A stretch of DNA of 17,275 nt from Bacteroidales bacterium (lineage in GTDB: Bacteria; Bacteroidota; Bacteroidia; Bacteroidales; VadinHA17): positions 1 through 17,275 of the forward strand of contig JAOZKQ010000017.1 of the NCBI GenBank assembly GCA_029935275.1, in the 5' to 3' direction. Below are positions 7,603 through 15,787 of the stretch, piece after piece. Each line of letters opens with the position of its first letter. The stretch's first letter is position 1. The translations under genes and the position numbers were made by a program. Under the pieces are notes generated by a model. That model saw only the letters and a program-made list of their open reading frames with translations, was not told the DNA's origin and searched no databases.

Positions 7603-8154
7603 ATGCCCAAAATAGTAGCAAAAAAAGAAGATTGGATAAATTTAGGATATAGAATTTTTTCTGAACAAGGAGCTTCAGGAATTGTTGTTGAGAAAATGGC
7701 CAAGATATTAAACGTTAACAAATCAAGTTTTTATTGGCATTTTAAAACCAGGAAAGTTTTTATTGAAAATTTGATATTGTTTTGGATCAAGAATGAAACT
7801 GATCGAATAATAATCTTATCGGATAGTAAAAAAACAGGATCGCAGAAGTTTAAGAAATTAATAGACTTAGTCTATAAACAAGACCCTTTTTTAGATTTTA
7901 TATTCCATTTGAAAAGGTATGCAAGAAAGGAAAAGAAAGCCCAATTACAGATTGATCAAATTGATAATATAAGAATAGAATATACAGTTAAGCTATTACT
8001 GGAAATGGGCTATTCAAAGCAAGATGCAAATATTAAATCGAAAGTATTATACAAGCATTTTCTGGGGTATCACGAAATGATTAGGAACAAAAAGCAAAAA
8101 AAGAATTATCAAAAAGAAGCTAAAAAAGAAATAAATCAATTTATAAAATATTAG
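7603..8154 (+). CDS. TetR/AcrR-family transcriptional regulator
   Basis: This 183-residue protein has the TetR N-terminal helix-turn-helix (about 10-57: WINLGYRIFSEQG, then VEKMAKILNVNKSSFYWHF), where NVNKSSFYWHF is the recognition-helix region. The remainder (about 60-183) is a helical ligand-binding and dimerization domain without a recognisable subfamily signature; it is rich in lysine toward the end. TetR proteins are usually repressors released by a small hydrophobic ligand. The two operator copies directly upstream point to self-regulation. The next gene starts 86 bases downstream on the same strand and no other strong promoter is apparent, so control of the hydrolase run is plausible but inferred. 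Confidence 0.9.
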   Translation: MPKIVAKKEDWINLGYRIFSEQGASGIVVEKMAKILNVNKSSFYWHFKTRKVFIENLILFWIKNETDRIIILSDSKKTGSQKFKKLIDLVYKQDPFLDFIFHLKRYARKEKKAQLQIDQIDNIRIEYTVKLLLEMGYSKQDANIKSKVLYKHFLGYHEMIRNKKQKKNYQKEAKKEINQFIKY

Positions 8155-8240
8155 TTATCAAGCTACACTAAGTCATTTTTTCTTTTAGGCTCATTTTATA
8201 CACAAGGGTTTAAACAAGTTTTTAAATTAGAGATAAAGGG

Positions 8241-8633
8241 ATGAAAAAGATCCTCAACTATTCTAGAATTAAGAACACAGCTGCCGCTTTTTTTATTGGC
8301 TTACTGTTTATCTCAGGTTATTCGTTTTCACAAGAAATATCAGGATTGTCTCAGATAATTAGAGGGCAAGTAGTAGATAAAGAAACGCAGACTACCTTAC
8401 CAGGGGCAACTATTCAAATACTTAATTCTGATCCTCTAATAGGTTCCGTTGCAGACATTGATGGAAATTTCCGTATAGAAAATATTCCGGTTGGCAGAGT
8501 TGATATTCAGGTGAGTTTTGTGGGGTATAAACCTAATATTATTTCTGAAATGCAAGTAACGGTAAGTAAGGAACTTGTTTTTACCAGTTTGACCATAGTG
8601 GTTCCTGAAATAAGCTATAAAATAGAATTTTAA
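8241..8633 (+). CDS. Small secreted carboxypeptidase-regulatory-like domain protein
   Basis: This 130-residue product has a signal peptide (about 1-30, ending SFS|Q) and a complete carboxypeptidase-regulatory-like beta-sandwich (about 40-120: IRGQVVDKETQTTLPGATI, then DIDGNFRIENIPVG, then SFVGY.P). In Bacteroidota this domain sits at the N-terminus of TonB-dependent receptors and related barrel proteins, but here the protein ends nine residues after it with PEISYKIEF. It could be a free-standing periplasmic or surface domain, or the stub of a lost receptor. A relative with the same ending lies at 3244-3669. An AAAGGG stretch just before the ATG is a better ribosome-binding site than most here. 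A hairpin follows the stop codon. Confidence 0.75.
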   Translation: MKKILNYSRIKNTAAAFFIGLLFISGYSFSQEISGLSQIIRGQVVDKETQTTLPGATIQILNSDPLIGSVADIDGNFRIENIPVGRVDIQVSFVGYKPNIISEMQVTVSKELVFTSLTIVVPEISYKIEF

Positions 8634-8660
8634 CCCGAATGATGCAATAGATTTCGGGTT
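8632..8660 (+). terminator. Hairpin after the 8241 gene, possible attenuator
   Basis: AACCCGAA (8632-8639) and TTCGGGTT (8653-8660) form a perfect 8-base stem with a 13-base loop, starting in the stop codon. No T-run follows, so it may reduce or shape expression downstream (attenuation, RNA protection) and need not end transcription. The next ATG is 15 bases beyond it. Confidence 0.4.
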
Positions 8661-8675
8661 TAAGCATCCGGTAAA

Positions 8676-9479
8676 ATGAAAAACAAAGTGAAGAGGACGC
8701 AATTAGGTGAGATTAAAATCGAGTACTTGCTGACAGGGATTGAGAATAAAGAAACAATTCTTTTTGTTCATGGACTAGGAGCAAACTTAAGCCAATTTGA
8801 GAATCAGCATCAATACTTTGAAGATAGATACCAGGTGCTTTCTATTAGTCTTAGAGGGCATGGAAACACAACTTCAACCCGAGAGTTGACTGAACCGGAT
8901 TTTGAATTATCAAGACTAGGGGATGACATTATCATGCTTATAGACACTTTAGGGATTGATAAATTTCATTTTGTTGGCAATTCTATGGGAGGAAACCTTG
9001 GTTATGAATTAATGAAAGCGCACCCTGACAGAATGCTATCTTTTACTTCTTATGGGACAACAGGTAAATTAACGAAATCAGGATTTACCATAGGCCTGAT
9101 GAAATTTACCTACAAACTGATGAGTATGAAAACAATGGGCAAGTTCTCTGGCATGGCTGGTGTTAGTGAAGACTCAAAAGTAAAAATTACAGAGATGATG
9201 TCTCAAGCCAAAAAATCTACCGTGTTGCATTTAATTCCTCATTTAGGCAATTTTGATTATTTAGAGGTGATAAAAAATTCACAAATCAAGGCTCAGATAA
9301 TTAGAGGAAATAAAGACAAAGAGATAAATAAAGTAATAGAAGACACAATAAAAACATTTAAACAAAGAGGTGATTTTAGTCTGATTGATCTGGAAAATTC
9401 CGGACATTTTGCAAATCTTGACAACCCTGATTTGTTTAATATAACATTAGGAACATTTTTAATTGGCTTGAATGAATAG
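8676..9479 (+). CDS. Alpha/beta-fold hydrolase, cytoplasmic
   Basis: This 267-residue serine hydrolase of the Abhydrolase_1 type has a complete triad: Ser103 in the nucleophile elbow GNSMGG (101-106), Asp214 in GNKDKE and His244 in SGHFAN. The oxyanion region is HGLG at 32-35 and the strand motif SLRGHG at 58-63. A short helical cap (about 130-195) is rich in methionine and lysine. There is no signal peptide, so it acts in the cytoplasm. Ester, lactone or C-C bond hydrolysis are all possible for this family, and the substrate cannot be assigned. It is the first enzyme of the collinear run behind the TetR gene. Confidence 0.92.
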   Translation: MKNKVKRTQLGEIKIEYLLTGIENKETILFVHGLGANLSQFENQHQYFEDRYQVLSISLRGHGNTTSTRELTEPDFELSRLGDDIIMLIDTLGIDKFHFVGNSMGGNLGYELMKAHPDRMLSFTSYGTTGKLTKSGFTIGLMKFTYKLMSMKTMGKFSGMAGVSEDSKVKITEMMSQAKKSTVLHLIPHLGNFDYLEVIKNSQIKAQIIRGNKDKEINKVIEDTIKTFKQRGDFSLIDLENSGHFANLDNPDLFNITLGTFLIGLNE

Positions 9480-9524
9480 CTCTACGGCTAAATATATAAG
9501 TAGTTTATTTTTAAAATTGATCAC

Positions 9525-11030
9525 ATGACCATTAAGTATAAATCAGGATTATTATTAAGTTTTATTTTCTTTTTTCTGAATCTTTCAGCTCAAGATAAAA
9601 ATTCTAAAGTTGCCGGGAGCAATGAAAAGAAAATATACGATGTCGGTTTCAAGTCCTATAAAACCTTCGATACATCAAGGCAATATTTTGTGAATAATGA
9701 TACCATTGCCAGGCCTTTACTAATCCATTTGTGGTACCCCGGTAAAATAGATGGCAACCGGGAAAACCTTAGGTTTAAAAATTATATTGATTTAATTGCA
9801 ATTAGGGAAAACTATACTAAAACTATAGATGAAATCGATGCTAATAGCTTTGATTTTGTTAATGCATACTTAGGATTTGCCAAAGGTAGTTTTGAGATTG
9901 ACTCCAGCGTTACTACGCAGCAGGTCTTGGATTTACCGGTAAAAGCCTTCCGAAATGCACAAATTATTGACAGTACTTTTCCACTTATTATATACGCCCC
10001 TTCAAACAGTAAATCACCAATCCAAAATCATGTTATCTGTGAATATTTAGCCAGCCATGGATTTTATGTTATTTCAGTCGCTTCAGCCGGTCCAAATTCA
10101 ATTGATCGTAGAGATTTAGGAAAAAGTACCTTAGCCCAGGTTGAGGACATGGAATTTATACTTGATTACCTTGAAAAGAGTCTCAAAATCAACTATTCCA
10201 GCATAGGGTTATTAGGGTTTAGCACTGGTGGCCTGGCAACATCTATATTTCAAATGAAACATAGCGAGACAAAGGCGGTTTTTAGCATGGATGGCAGTCA
10301 AGAGTACTCATTATATACAATTATTGCTAACTTAAATGAATATGATATAGACAAGACTGAAATTCCATATTTTTTAGTGGGCAACCAAAATAGTCCTTCT
10401 ATTTATCCTTATTTCAATTCCATAAAATCACAGAATAAACTGTTTTATCGTATGCCATATCTTGGCCACTTTGGTTTTGTTTCATTCTGGACCTTTTTTG
10501 ATAGCTGTAACCCCGACACCAACTTACATAATTATTCATTCAGTTATCAGGCTATTTGTGAGAGCGCCCTAGCTTTTTTTAACGCAACTTTAATTGAGGA
10601 CAATAAATCGAACGACAAGCTATTAAGCCTGAGTTTACAAGAAAATGAGTATGCCATAAAAGAGAAGATAGAATATTCAGAACCAACAAAATTGATTAAT
10701 ACCTTTTTACAGGAAAATATTGATTTAGCAATCTCTACTTATAAAAATAATAAGGCAACAAATTTTAATAATTATAACTATAGCGAAGAGGAAATAAGTG
10801 TTTTGGGCAGAATGATAATAGATTATGATTTAGGGGCATCAGAAAAATTATTTCTATTTAATCAGCAAGAGTACCCCCGTTCGTGGCATGTTTATTTTGA
10901 TTTAGCCTTTTTATATAAAATAAAAGGGGCTAAAGAATTAGCTAAAAAAATGCTAATGAAAGCCCAGGCAATAGAGCCCCGTAATAAAGAAATAAAGGAC
11001 TTACTGGAACAGTTGGAAAATGACGAATAA
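9525..11030 (+). CDS. Secreted alpha/beta hydrolase with C-terminal TPR-like segment
   Basis: This 501-residue protein begins with a signal peptide (about 1-22, LNLSA|Q). The hydrolase domain (about 60-355) resembles the dienelactone hydrolase and platelet-activating-factor acetylhydrolase group: LLIHLWYP near 65-72, PLIIYAPSNSKSP at 153-165 and a nucleophile elbow GFSTGG with Ser233. His315 in LGHFGF is the probable catalytic histidine; Asp256 in SMDGS is a candidate acid. The C-terminal part (about 385-500) is helical and ends with a TPR-like pair: WHVYFDLAFLYKIKGAKE, then AKKMLMKAQAIEPRNKE. A protein-binding tail on a periplasmic hydrolase suggests work in a complex. The next gene follows after 12 bases, so the two are translationally close. 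Confidence 0.85.
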   Translation: MTIKYKSGLLLSFIFFFLNLSAQDKNSKVAGSNEKKIYDVGFKSYKTFDTSRQYFVNNDTIARPLLIHLWYPGKIDGNRENLRFKNYIDLIAIRENYTKTIDEIDANSFDFVNAYLGFAKGSFEIDSSVTTQQVLDLPVKAFRNAQIIDSTFPLIIYAPSNSKSPIQNHVICEYLASHGFYVISVASAGPNSIDRRDLGKSTLAQVEDMEFILDYLEKSLKINYSSIGLLGFSTGGLATSIFQMKHSETKAVFSMDGSQEYSLYTIIANLNEYDIDKTEIPYFLVGNQNSPSIYPYFNSIKSQNKLFYRMPYLGHFGFVSFWTFFDSCNPDTNLHNYSFSYQAICESALAFFNATLIEDNKSNDKLLSLSLQENEYAIKEKIEYSEPTKLINTFLQENIDLAISTYKNNKATNFNNYNYSEEEISVLGRMIIDYDLGASEKLFLFNQQEYPRSWHVYFDLAFLYKIKGAKELAKKMLMKAQAIEPRNKEIKDLLEQLENDE

Positions 11031-11042
11031 AGAAACGCCGGA

Positions 11043-11864
11043 ATGATAATAGATGGACATGCACATGCCGCTGGTGAATTCCTCAAACCGGAAAGCATTA
11101 TTGACAATCTGGATAAATTCGGAGTAGATAAGGTGATACTTGTTCCTGGAGAATTAGGAAGCGAAAAAAGCTACTTTTTGCCAAATTTAGCAAAACTGTT
11201 TCCGGCAAATAATGTGGTTAAAGTTACCAATCTACTGTCAAAACTTGTGATTAAAATTGCCGGTACCGCTAAGCAAATACCAAAAGGAAATGAACATGTT
11301 TTCAATTTGGTACAGAGAACAAATGGAATAGTGATTCAATTCATCTGGATGACGCAACAAATAGAAAATCCCATTGAATATCTAAATGAAAAATTTACCG
11401 AATGGGAATTTAAAGGTGTAAAACTTCACCAGTGCTGGGAGAACTATTCTGTAGATTCAGATTTTTTCAGAACTGTTGCTGAATGGACAGAAAAGAACAA
11501 CTTGCCCTTATTTATTCATTTGTACTCTGATAACGATGTAAATCAACTAATTGCATATAAGAAAGAACATCCAAAGTTGAAACTGATTATTGCTCATTTG
11601 TTTGGCTTAGAAATGTTCATTGAACACAACTGCAAAGATGAAAACCTATATTTCGACATTTCTACAATGCAACTTACCTCTACAAAAAGATGTCTGGAGG
11701 CAATAAAATTTGTAGGTGCAACAAATGTTACATTCGGTACTGACACCCCTTACGGAAAAGACAATTTAAAGAAAAATATTGATAGAATAAGAAACCTGGA
11801 TATTTCTATCTGGGAGAAAGAATTAATACTTGGAGAAAGTATGAGAAAGCTTTTAAGAATATAA
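11043..11864 (+). CDS. Amidohydrolase family protein (Amidohydro_2 type)
   Basis: This 273-residue metal-dependent hydrolase of the TIM-barrel amidohydrolase superfamily shows the first metal motif DGHAHA with His6 and His8, GVKLH with Lys127 and His129, strand-end His159 in LFIHL, His185 in IIAHL, and the catalytic Asp234 in FGTDTPYG. This set fits the Amidohydro_2 branch, which includes decarboxylases and lactonases acting on ring carboxylates as well as amidases. It has no signal peptide. It lies 12 bases after the secreted hydrolase gene. The exact reaction cannot be told from sequence. Confidence 0.88.
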   Translation: MIIDGHAHAAGEFLKPESIIDNLDKFGVDKVILVPGELGSEKSYFLPNLAKLFPANNVVKVTNLLSKLVIKIAGTAKQIPKGNEHVFNLVQRTNGIVIQFIWMTQQIENPIEYLNEKFTEWEFKGVKLHQCWENYSVDSDFFRTVAEWTEKNNLPLFIHLYSDNDVNQLIAYKKEHPKLKLIIAHLFGLEMFIEHNCKDENLYFDISTMQLTSTKRCLEAIKFVGATNVTFGTDTPYGKDNLKKNIDRIRNLDISIWEKELILGESMRKLLRI

Positions 11865-11918
11865 AAACAGATCTCTTATCAACAACTAAGTTAAACTTAA
11901 ATTGGATTTTTTAAGACA

Positions 11919-12725
11919 ATGCAAACCATGAAAATAACCAGCAGTTTAACAGTAATGTTTTCAATTTTATTTGTACTACTAACTACAACATCATATAGTC
12001 AGGAGATAAAAATTGGTTTTAAAGATTCCATTGAATCTGCTGTATTGAATGAAAACAGGAAAATCATCATCAGGCTTCCAAAAGATTATAATGATTCAGA
12101 TAAATATTACCCTGTAATTTACCGCCTTGATGGAGATTTGGATCTTTTTATCGAAACGGTCGGGGTAATTAACCGCTTAGTATATCAGGAAGAATTAATG
12201 CCTGATATGATAGTTGTTATGATTGAAAACATCAATAGAAACAGGGATATGATGCCCACAAACACAAGTTTTTTTCAGTCAGAACCGGGAGCTAAAAACT
12301 TTAAATTGTTTATTGAGGATGAATTAATCCCGCACATTAATAGCACGTATAGAACAACAAATGAAAGGGTGTTATGTGGACAATCTTTAAGCGCAGTTTT
12401 CACATTATATTATTTCCTGACTAGTCCGGATTCGTTTGATTCTTTTATTGCTTGCAGTGGTGGATTCCCTGATTGTGAAGAATATTTTATTGACTTAACA
12501 AATAATATGTTACAAACTAAACAAGATAAAAGGAAGAAGATATTCTTAACCTATGGAGCAAAGGATTTTCTTGATCCTGAGGGAGTTATTAAGAATCAAC
12601 TATTAAACTTCACCCAATTATTTAAATCAGATGAAAATATAGATTGGGAATTAAAGATATATAAAAATGAAGGGCATGTGCCCTATCAAAGTTTATATCA
12701 TGGATTGAAATTCTTAAATAAATAA
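11919..12725 (+). CDS. Secreted esterase, Fes/EstD (PF00756-type) family
   Basis: This 268-residue protein has a signal peptide (about 1-27, SYS|Q) and an esterase domain of the type found in enterochelin esterases, antigen 85 and feruloyl esterases: RLPKDYN at 52-58 and YPVIYRLDGD at 64-73. The nucleophile is Ser156 in GQSLSA, the probable acid Asp216 in YGAKDF and the histidine His253 in NEGHVPY. The first ATG gives MQTMK; the second ATG at 11928 gives the more usual signal-peptide start MKITS, so the true start may be three codons later. It would act in the periplasm or be released. Relatives attack siderophore esters, feruloyl esters and acyl-CoA-like thioesters; nothing here selects among them. 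Confidence 0.87.
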   Translation: MQTMKITSSLTVMFSILFVLLTTTSYSQEIKIGFKDSIESAVLNENRKIIIRLPKDYNDSDKYYPVIYRLDGDLDLFIETVGVINRLVYQEELMPDMIVVMIENINRNRDMMPTNTSFFQSEPGAKNFKLFIEDELIPHINSTYRTTNERVLCGQSLSAVFTLYYFLTSPDSFDSFIACSGGFPDCEEYFIDLTNNMLQTKQDKRKKIFLTYGAKDFLDPEGVIKNQLLNFTQLFKSDENIDWELKIYKNEGHVPYQSLYHGLKFLNK

Positions 12726-12739
12726 TTGAAACTCATAAA

Positions 12740-12759
12740 ACCATTATTGAAATAACGGT
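12740..12759. promoter_or_regulatory. Imperfect palindrome before the beta-lactamase-like gene
   Basis: ACCATTATT and AATAACGGT pair at 8 of 9 positions around a GA centre. It lies in the 74-base gap before 12800. It could be an operator or a small RNA hairpin; it does not match the TetR operator core. Confidence 0.25.
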
Positions 12760-12799
12760 AATGCTAAAATACAAATGTTGGCAATAATTTATAAGATCG

Positions 12800-14005
12800 A
12801 TGGAATCAGAAGGAAACATAAACCCAAAATACTCGTTGATTGCAAAAGCTTTTTTTGAGAACTTTGAGTATAATGATGAAATTGGAGCTTCATTATGTGT
12901 CTACCATGATGATAAATTAGTTATTGACATATGGTCGGGATACAAAGATTTGAAGAAACAAGAATTATGGGAAGAGAACACAGTTGTTCCATTTTTCTCA
13001 ACAACCAAAGTTGTTGCAGCAAGTTGTTTGGCAATTTGCCACAGTAGAGGATTATTTGACTATAAAGATAAGGTCAGTAAATATTGGAAGAGCTTCGCTA
13101 AAAATGGTAAAGAAAATATTACAATAGCTCAATTACTTCAGCATAGAGGAGGGCTTGCTGCAATTGAAAAGAAATTAACTATTGAATTAATTAAAGACAG
13201 AGAACTATTAGAGGAAATAATTGCAGAACAAAAACCATATTGGAATCCTGGTAGTTTTCAAGGTTATCACTGTTGGACTATCGGGTGGTACATTAGTGCC
13301 TTATTATCAAAAATTGACACAAAGAAACGTAGACTGAAAGAATTTGTCGAGGAAGACATTTTACCTAATATCAATGGAGAAATAAGAGTTGGAATTGATG
13401 AATCTTTTGACTTTTCTAGAATTGCGATTCTTAAACCTATTTCGAAAACAAAAGGACTCTTTTCTATGCCGTTCAAATTTGTTAAAGAGTTTTTTAATCC
13501 TTGGTCTCTTACCTCAAAGTCCATGCTAAATCCTTCATTTGTTAGCAATCATGCTAATTTTAACAGAAAAGATGTACTTGAATTAGAATTTGGTTCTGGA
13601 GGTGGTATAGGAAATGCGAAAGGAATAGCTTCATTATTTAATGGAATGACAAATCCAAAACACCTTCTATTTCTTGGGAAAAATACACTTGATTATTTAA
13701 CTCAATATCCAGAGTCACCCAAGCATGGTTTTGAAGACCTTGTTTTAAAACAAAACTCATTTATTTTTCATGCTGGTTTTATGAAACCCAGTGACCAGCA
13801 TAACTTTTCGCTTCACAGAAGTGCTTTTGGTGGATTTGGAGCAGGAGGTAGCTTTGTGATTTCCGACCCTGAAAATAATTTAACTTTTGCCTATACAATG
13901 AATAATATGAGCCAAGAAATGATGAATATGAAAAGAGAAGTTCAAATTCGAAAAGCAGTATATAAAACTATTGCCAACAATGAATATAAAGTTGTCAACA
14001 CCTGA
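12800..14005 (+). CDS. Serine beta-lactamase-like hydrolase, family VIII esterase type
   Basis: This 401-residue penicillin-binding-fold hydrolase carries the SxxK motif STTK at 67-70 (nucleophile Ser67, base Lys70), a second motif around Tyr156 in GYHCWTIGW that fits family VIII carboxylesterases and LACTB better than the YxN of AmpC, and a glycine-rich third motif FGGFGAGG at 343-350 in place of KTG. An insertion of basic and hydrophobic character (about 205-250) precedes the third motif. There is no signal peptide, so a cell-wall or drug-resistance role is unlikely and cytoplasmic esterase or peptidase activity is more probable. It is collinear with the genes on both sides, 74 and 36 bases away. 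Confidence 0.9.
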   Translation: MESEGNINPKYSLIAKAFFENFEYNDEIGASLCVYHDDKLVIDIWSGYKDLKKQELWEENTVVPFFSTTKVVAASCLAICHSRGLFDYKDKVSKYWKSFAKNGKENITIAQLLQHRGGLAAIEKKLTIELIKDRELLEEIIAEQKPYWNPGSFQGYHCWTIGWYISALLSKIDTKKRRLKEFVEEDILPNINGEIRVGIDESFDFSRIAILKPISKTKGLFSMPFKFVKEFFNPWSLTSKSMLNPSFVSNHANFNRKDVLELEFGSGGGIGNAKGIASLFNGMTNPKHLLFLGKNTLDYLTQYPESPKHGFEDLVLKQNSFIFHAGFMKPSDQHNFSLHRSAFGGFGAGGSFVISDPENNLTFAYTMNNMSQEMMNMKREVQIRKAVYKTIANNEYKVVNT

Positions 14006-14041
14006 AAGCAAAAAATTAGCATTATATAAAGGGAGAAACCA

Positions 14042-14947
14042 ATGAAAATATTAATAACAGGGGGTACAAATGGAATGGGAAAAGGAGTCGCTAAAGTATT
14101 AGCAGGCATTGATAACCAAGTACATGAAATAATTATACTTGGCAGATCTGAAAAACTTGGCAAAGACGTGATTAAAGAATTAGCACATACCGTTTCGAAT
14201 AAGAAGATCTCGTTTATTCTATGTGACCTGACAAAACTTAGTGATGTTAAAAATGCAATATTAGAAATTAAAAATAAACATGACTTTTTAGATGGAATAT
14301 TTATTAATGCCGGTCTTGGTTATGCTTCTAAACGTGTAGAGACTGTTGATGGATTGGATTCACATTTCCAGGTAAATTATTTGTCTCAGTTTATGCTAAC
14401 CTTAAATTTATTGAGCTTATTGGAAAAATCTCTAAATGGAGGAAGAATTATTTTTAACGTAACCGAAAAGGGTAAAATATTTTGGGATGACCTGCAAATG
14501 ATGCACAAGTGGAATTATGAAGATGGCATTCAGCAAGCGATGGTTGCCAAACGTATGTTTCTTGCCAAATTACATCGTTTGTATAGAGAGCGAAAAGACT
14601 TGAAATTGTCATTTATAGGTTTTCAGATTCATGAAATTGTTTGGAGTAATCAGCTTAACATAATTCCAACTTTTATGAGAATAATGGCAACTATTATGAA
14701 ATCTTTAGGAAGGTTCATTTCTATAGAAAAATGTGGAGAGATAATGACCCCTCTGTTTACAGAAAACAAAGAAGATAGCCTGAAAAAGTCTGGAAAATTA
14801 ATTACCTGGAAGAAAAATAGCTTTATTAATATTAAAGAAGATTTGAACGTATTGGAGCAGGAATTGCAAGATAGGTTATGGAAGATTAGCCTGGAATTAT
14901 GTGCGGATGAAAAAACGAACCATATAGCAATGAATCTTTATAATTAA
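14042..14947 (+). CDS. Short-chain dehydrogenase/reductase-like protein lacking the catalytic Tyr
   Basis: This 301-residue Rossmann-fold protein keeps the cofactor features of the SDR family: TGGTNGMG at 6-13, Arg35 after the second strand (which favours NADP), Asp62 in CDLT, NAG at 89-91 and the structural Asn112 in VNYLSQF. The active site is unusual. The serine position reads NVTE (139-142), and the tyrosine four residues before Lys170 is alanine (Ala166 in QQAMVAKRM). The usual PG motif after the next strand is replaced by FQIHEIVWSN. It may be a binding or regulatory protein, or use another residue for catalysis. A strong AGGGAG ribosome-binding site lies nine bases before the ATG. Confidence 0.85.
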   Translation: MKILITGGTNGMGKGVAKVLAGIDNQVHEIIILGRSEKLGKDVIKELAHTVSNKKISFILCDLTKLSDVKNAILEIKNKHDFLDGIFINAGLGYASKRVETVDGLDSHFQVNYLSQFMLTLNLLSLLEKSLNGGRIIFNVTEKGKIFWDDLQMMHKWNYEDGIQQAMVAKRMFLAKLHRLYRERKDLKLSFIGFQIHEIVWSNQLNIIPTFMRIMATIMKSLGRFISIEKCGEIMTPLFTENKEDSLKKSGKLITWKKNSFINIKEDLNVLEQELQDRLWKISLELCADEKTNHIAMNLYN

Positions 14948-15076
14948 TTGAAAATTTTGCCACATATCGATGTATCAGGATAGCCCGTTTGAGTTTTTGT
15001 ATGAACTGGAAGATTTGTGCATTGGGTCTTACACAAAACCACTATGCCTTATTTAATCAATAAATAAGAATATACG

Positions 15077-15754
15077 ATGAGAAAGACAGCAATTATTGCA
15101 GGCACATTAATTATTAGCGGAATGGTAGCTGGTATGCTGAGTATTGTCCCTTCGGTAGAAAGCCCCGGTTATCTTACTGAAGTTTCAGGGAATCAAAATC
15201 AAGTGCTATTCGGAGCCTTCTTTCAATTTATGCTGGTTCCCATATATATTGGATTTGCCCTGGTATTATATCGCATATTAAAAAAATATGATGAAAGCCT
15301 TGCTATAGGATTCGTTAGTTTCAGGATCATTGCCGGAATATTTCAATTAATTGGCATAATCATCTTACCCTTATTTTTATTATTAAGTCAGGAATTTTTA
15401 GTATCCACAAGTACGGACTTATCATATTTTCAAACAGTTGGTGGTCTATTAAAATCAGGTCGGGATTTAGCAAATCATGTGGGAGTTATGTTGGCTACAG
15501 GTCTAGGCAACCTGATTCTATATTATATATTCTATAAAACGAAACTCATCCCCCGATGGCTGGCAAGCTGGGGGCTTATTGGCAACATATTAGCTATGCT
15601 GGCAAGTTTTTTAATCTTGTTCCGACTTATTGATGTTATTACACCTCACTTTATAGTTTTAACCATTCCATTAGTCCTTCAAGAAATTGTTCTGGCAATA
15701 TGGCTAATTGTTAAAGGATTCAATTCATCTGAAATTGATTGTAGCACCAATTAA
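15077..15754 (+). CDS. DUF4386-family integral membrane protein
   Basis: This 225-residue protein has six hydrophobic segments (about 5-25, 43-66, 75-103, 132-153, 160-183, 191-212) and the pattern of the DUF4386 family, including the GFVSFRIIAG motif at 78-87 and WLASWGLIGN at 161-170. The family has no established biochemical role. It follows a 129-base gap, the largest between the enzyme genes, in which I see no clear promoter. It is the only multi-pass membrane protein of the hydrolase run and could be a transporter or an enzyme of a lipid-soluble substrate, but this is only suggested by position. Confidence 0.85.
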   Translation: MRKTAIIAGTLIISGMVAGMLSIVPSVESPGYLTEVSGNQNQVLFGAFFQFMLVPIYIGFALVLYRILKKYDESLAIGFVSFRIIAGIFQLIGIIILPLFLLLSQEFLVSTSTDLSYFQTVGGLLKSGRDLANHVGVMLATGLGNLILYYIFYKTKLIPRWLASWGLIGNILAMLASFLILFRLIDVITPHFIVLTIPLVLQEIVLAIWLIVKGFNSSEIDCSTN

Positions 15755-15787
15755 GAGTAAAAAATAACGAATATCTAATGATCAAAA

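Noticed and set aside
8436..8702. 88-codon minus-strand open frame
   Set aside because: It is antisense to the 8241 gene and its hairpin, and has no protein features.
11887..11899. Short palindrome TAAGTT-A-AACTTA before the secreted esterase
   Set aside because: Arms of six bases in very AT-rich DNA are expected by chance, and there is no second copy.
13267..13548. 93-codon minus-strand open frame
   Set aside because: It is antisense inside the beta-lactamase-like gene, which has clear catalytic motifs in the plus frame.
12800..14005. Possible antibiotic-resistance beta-lactamase
   Set aside because: There is no signal peptide, the second and third motifs fit family VIII esterases better than class C beta-lactamases, and the context is metabolic hydrolases.
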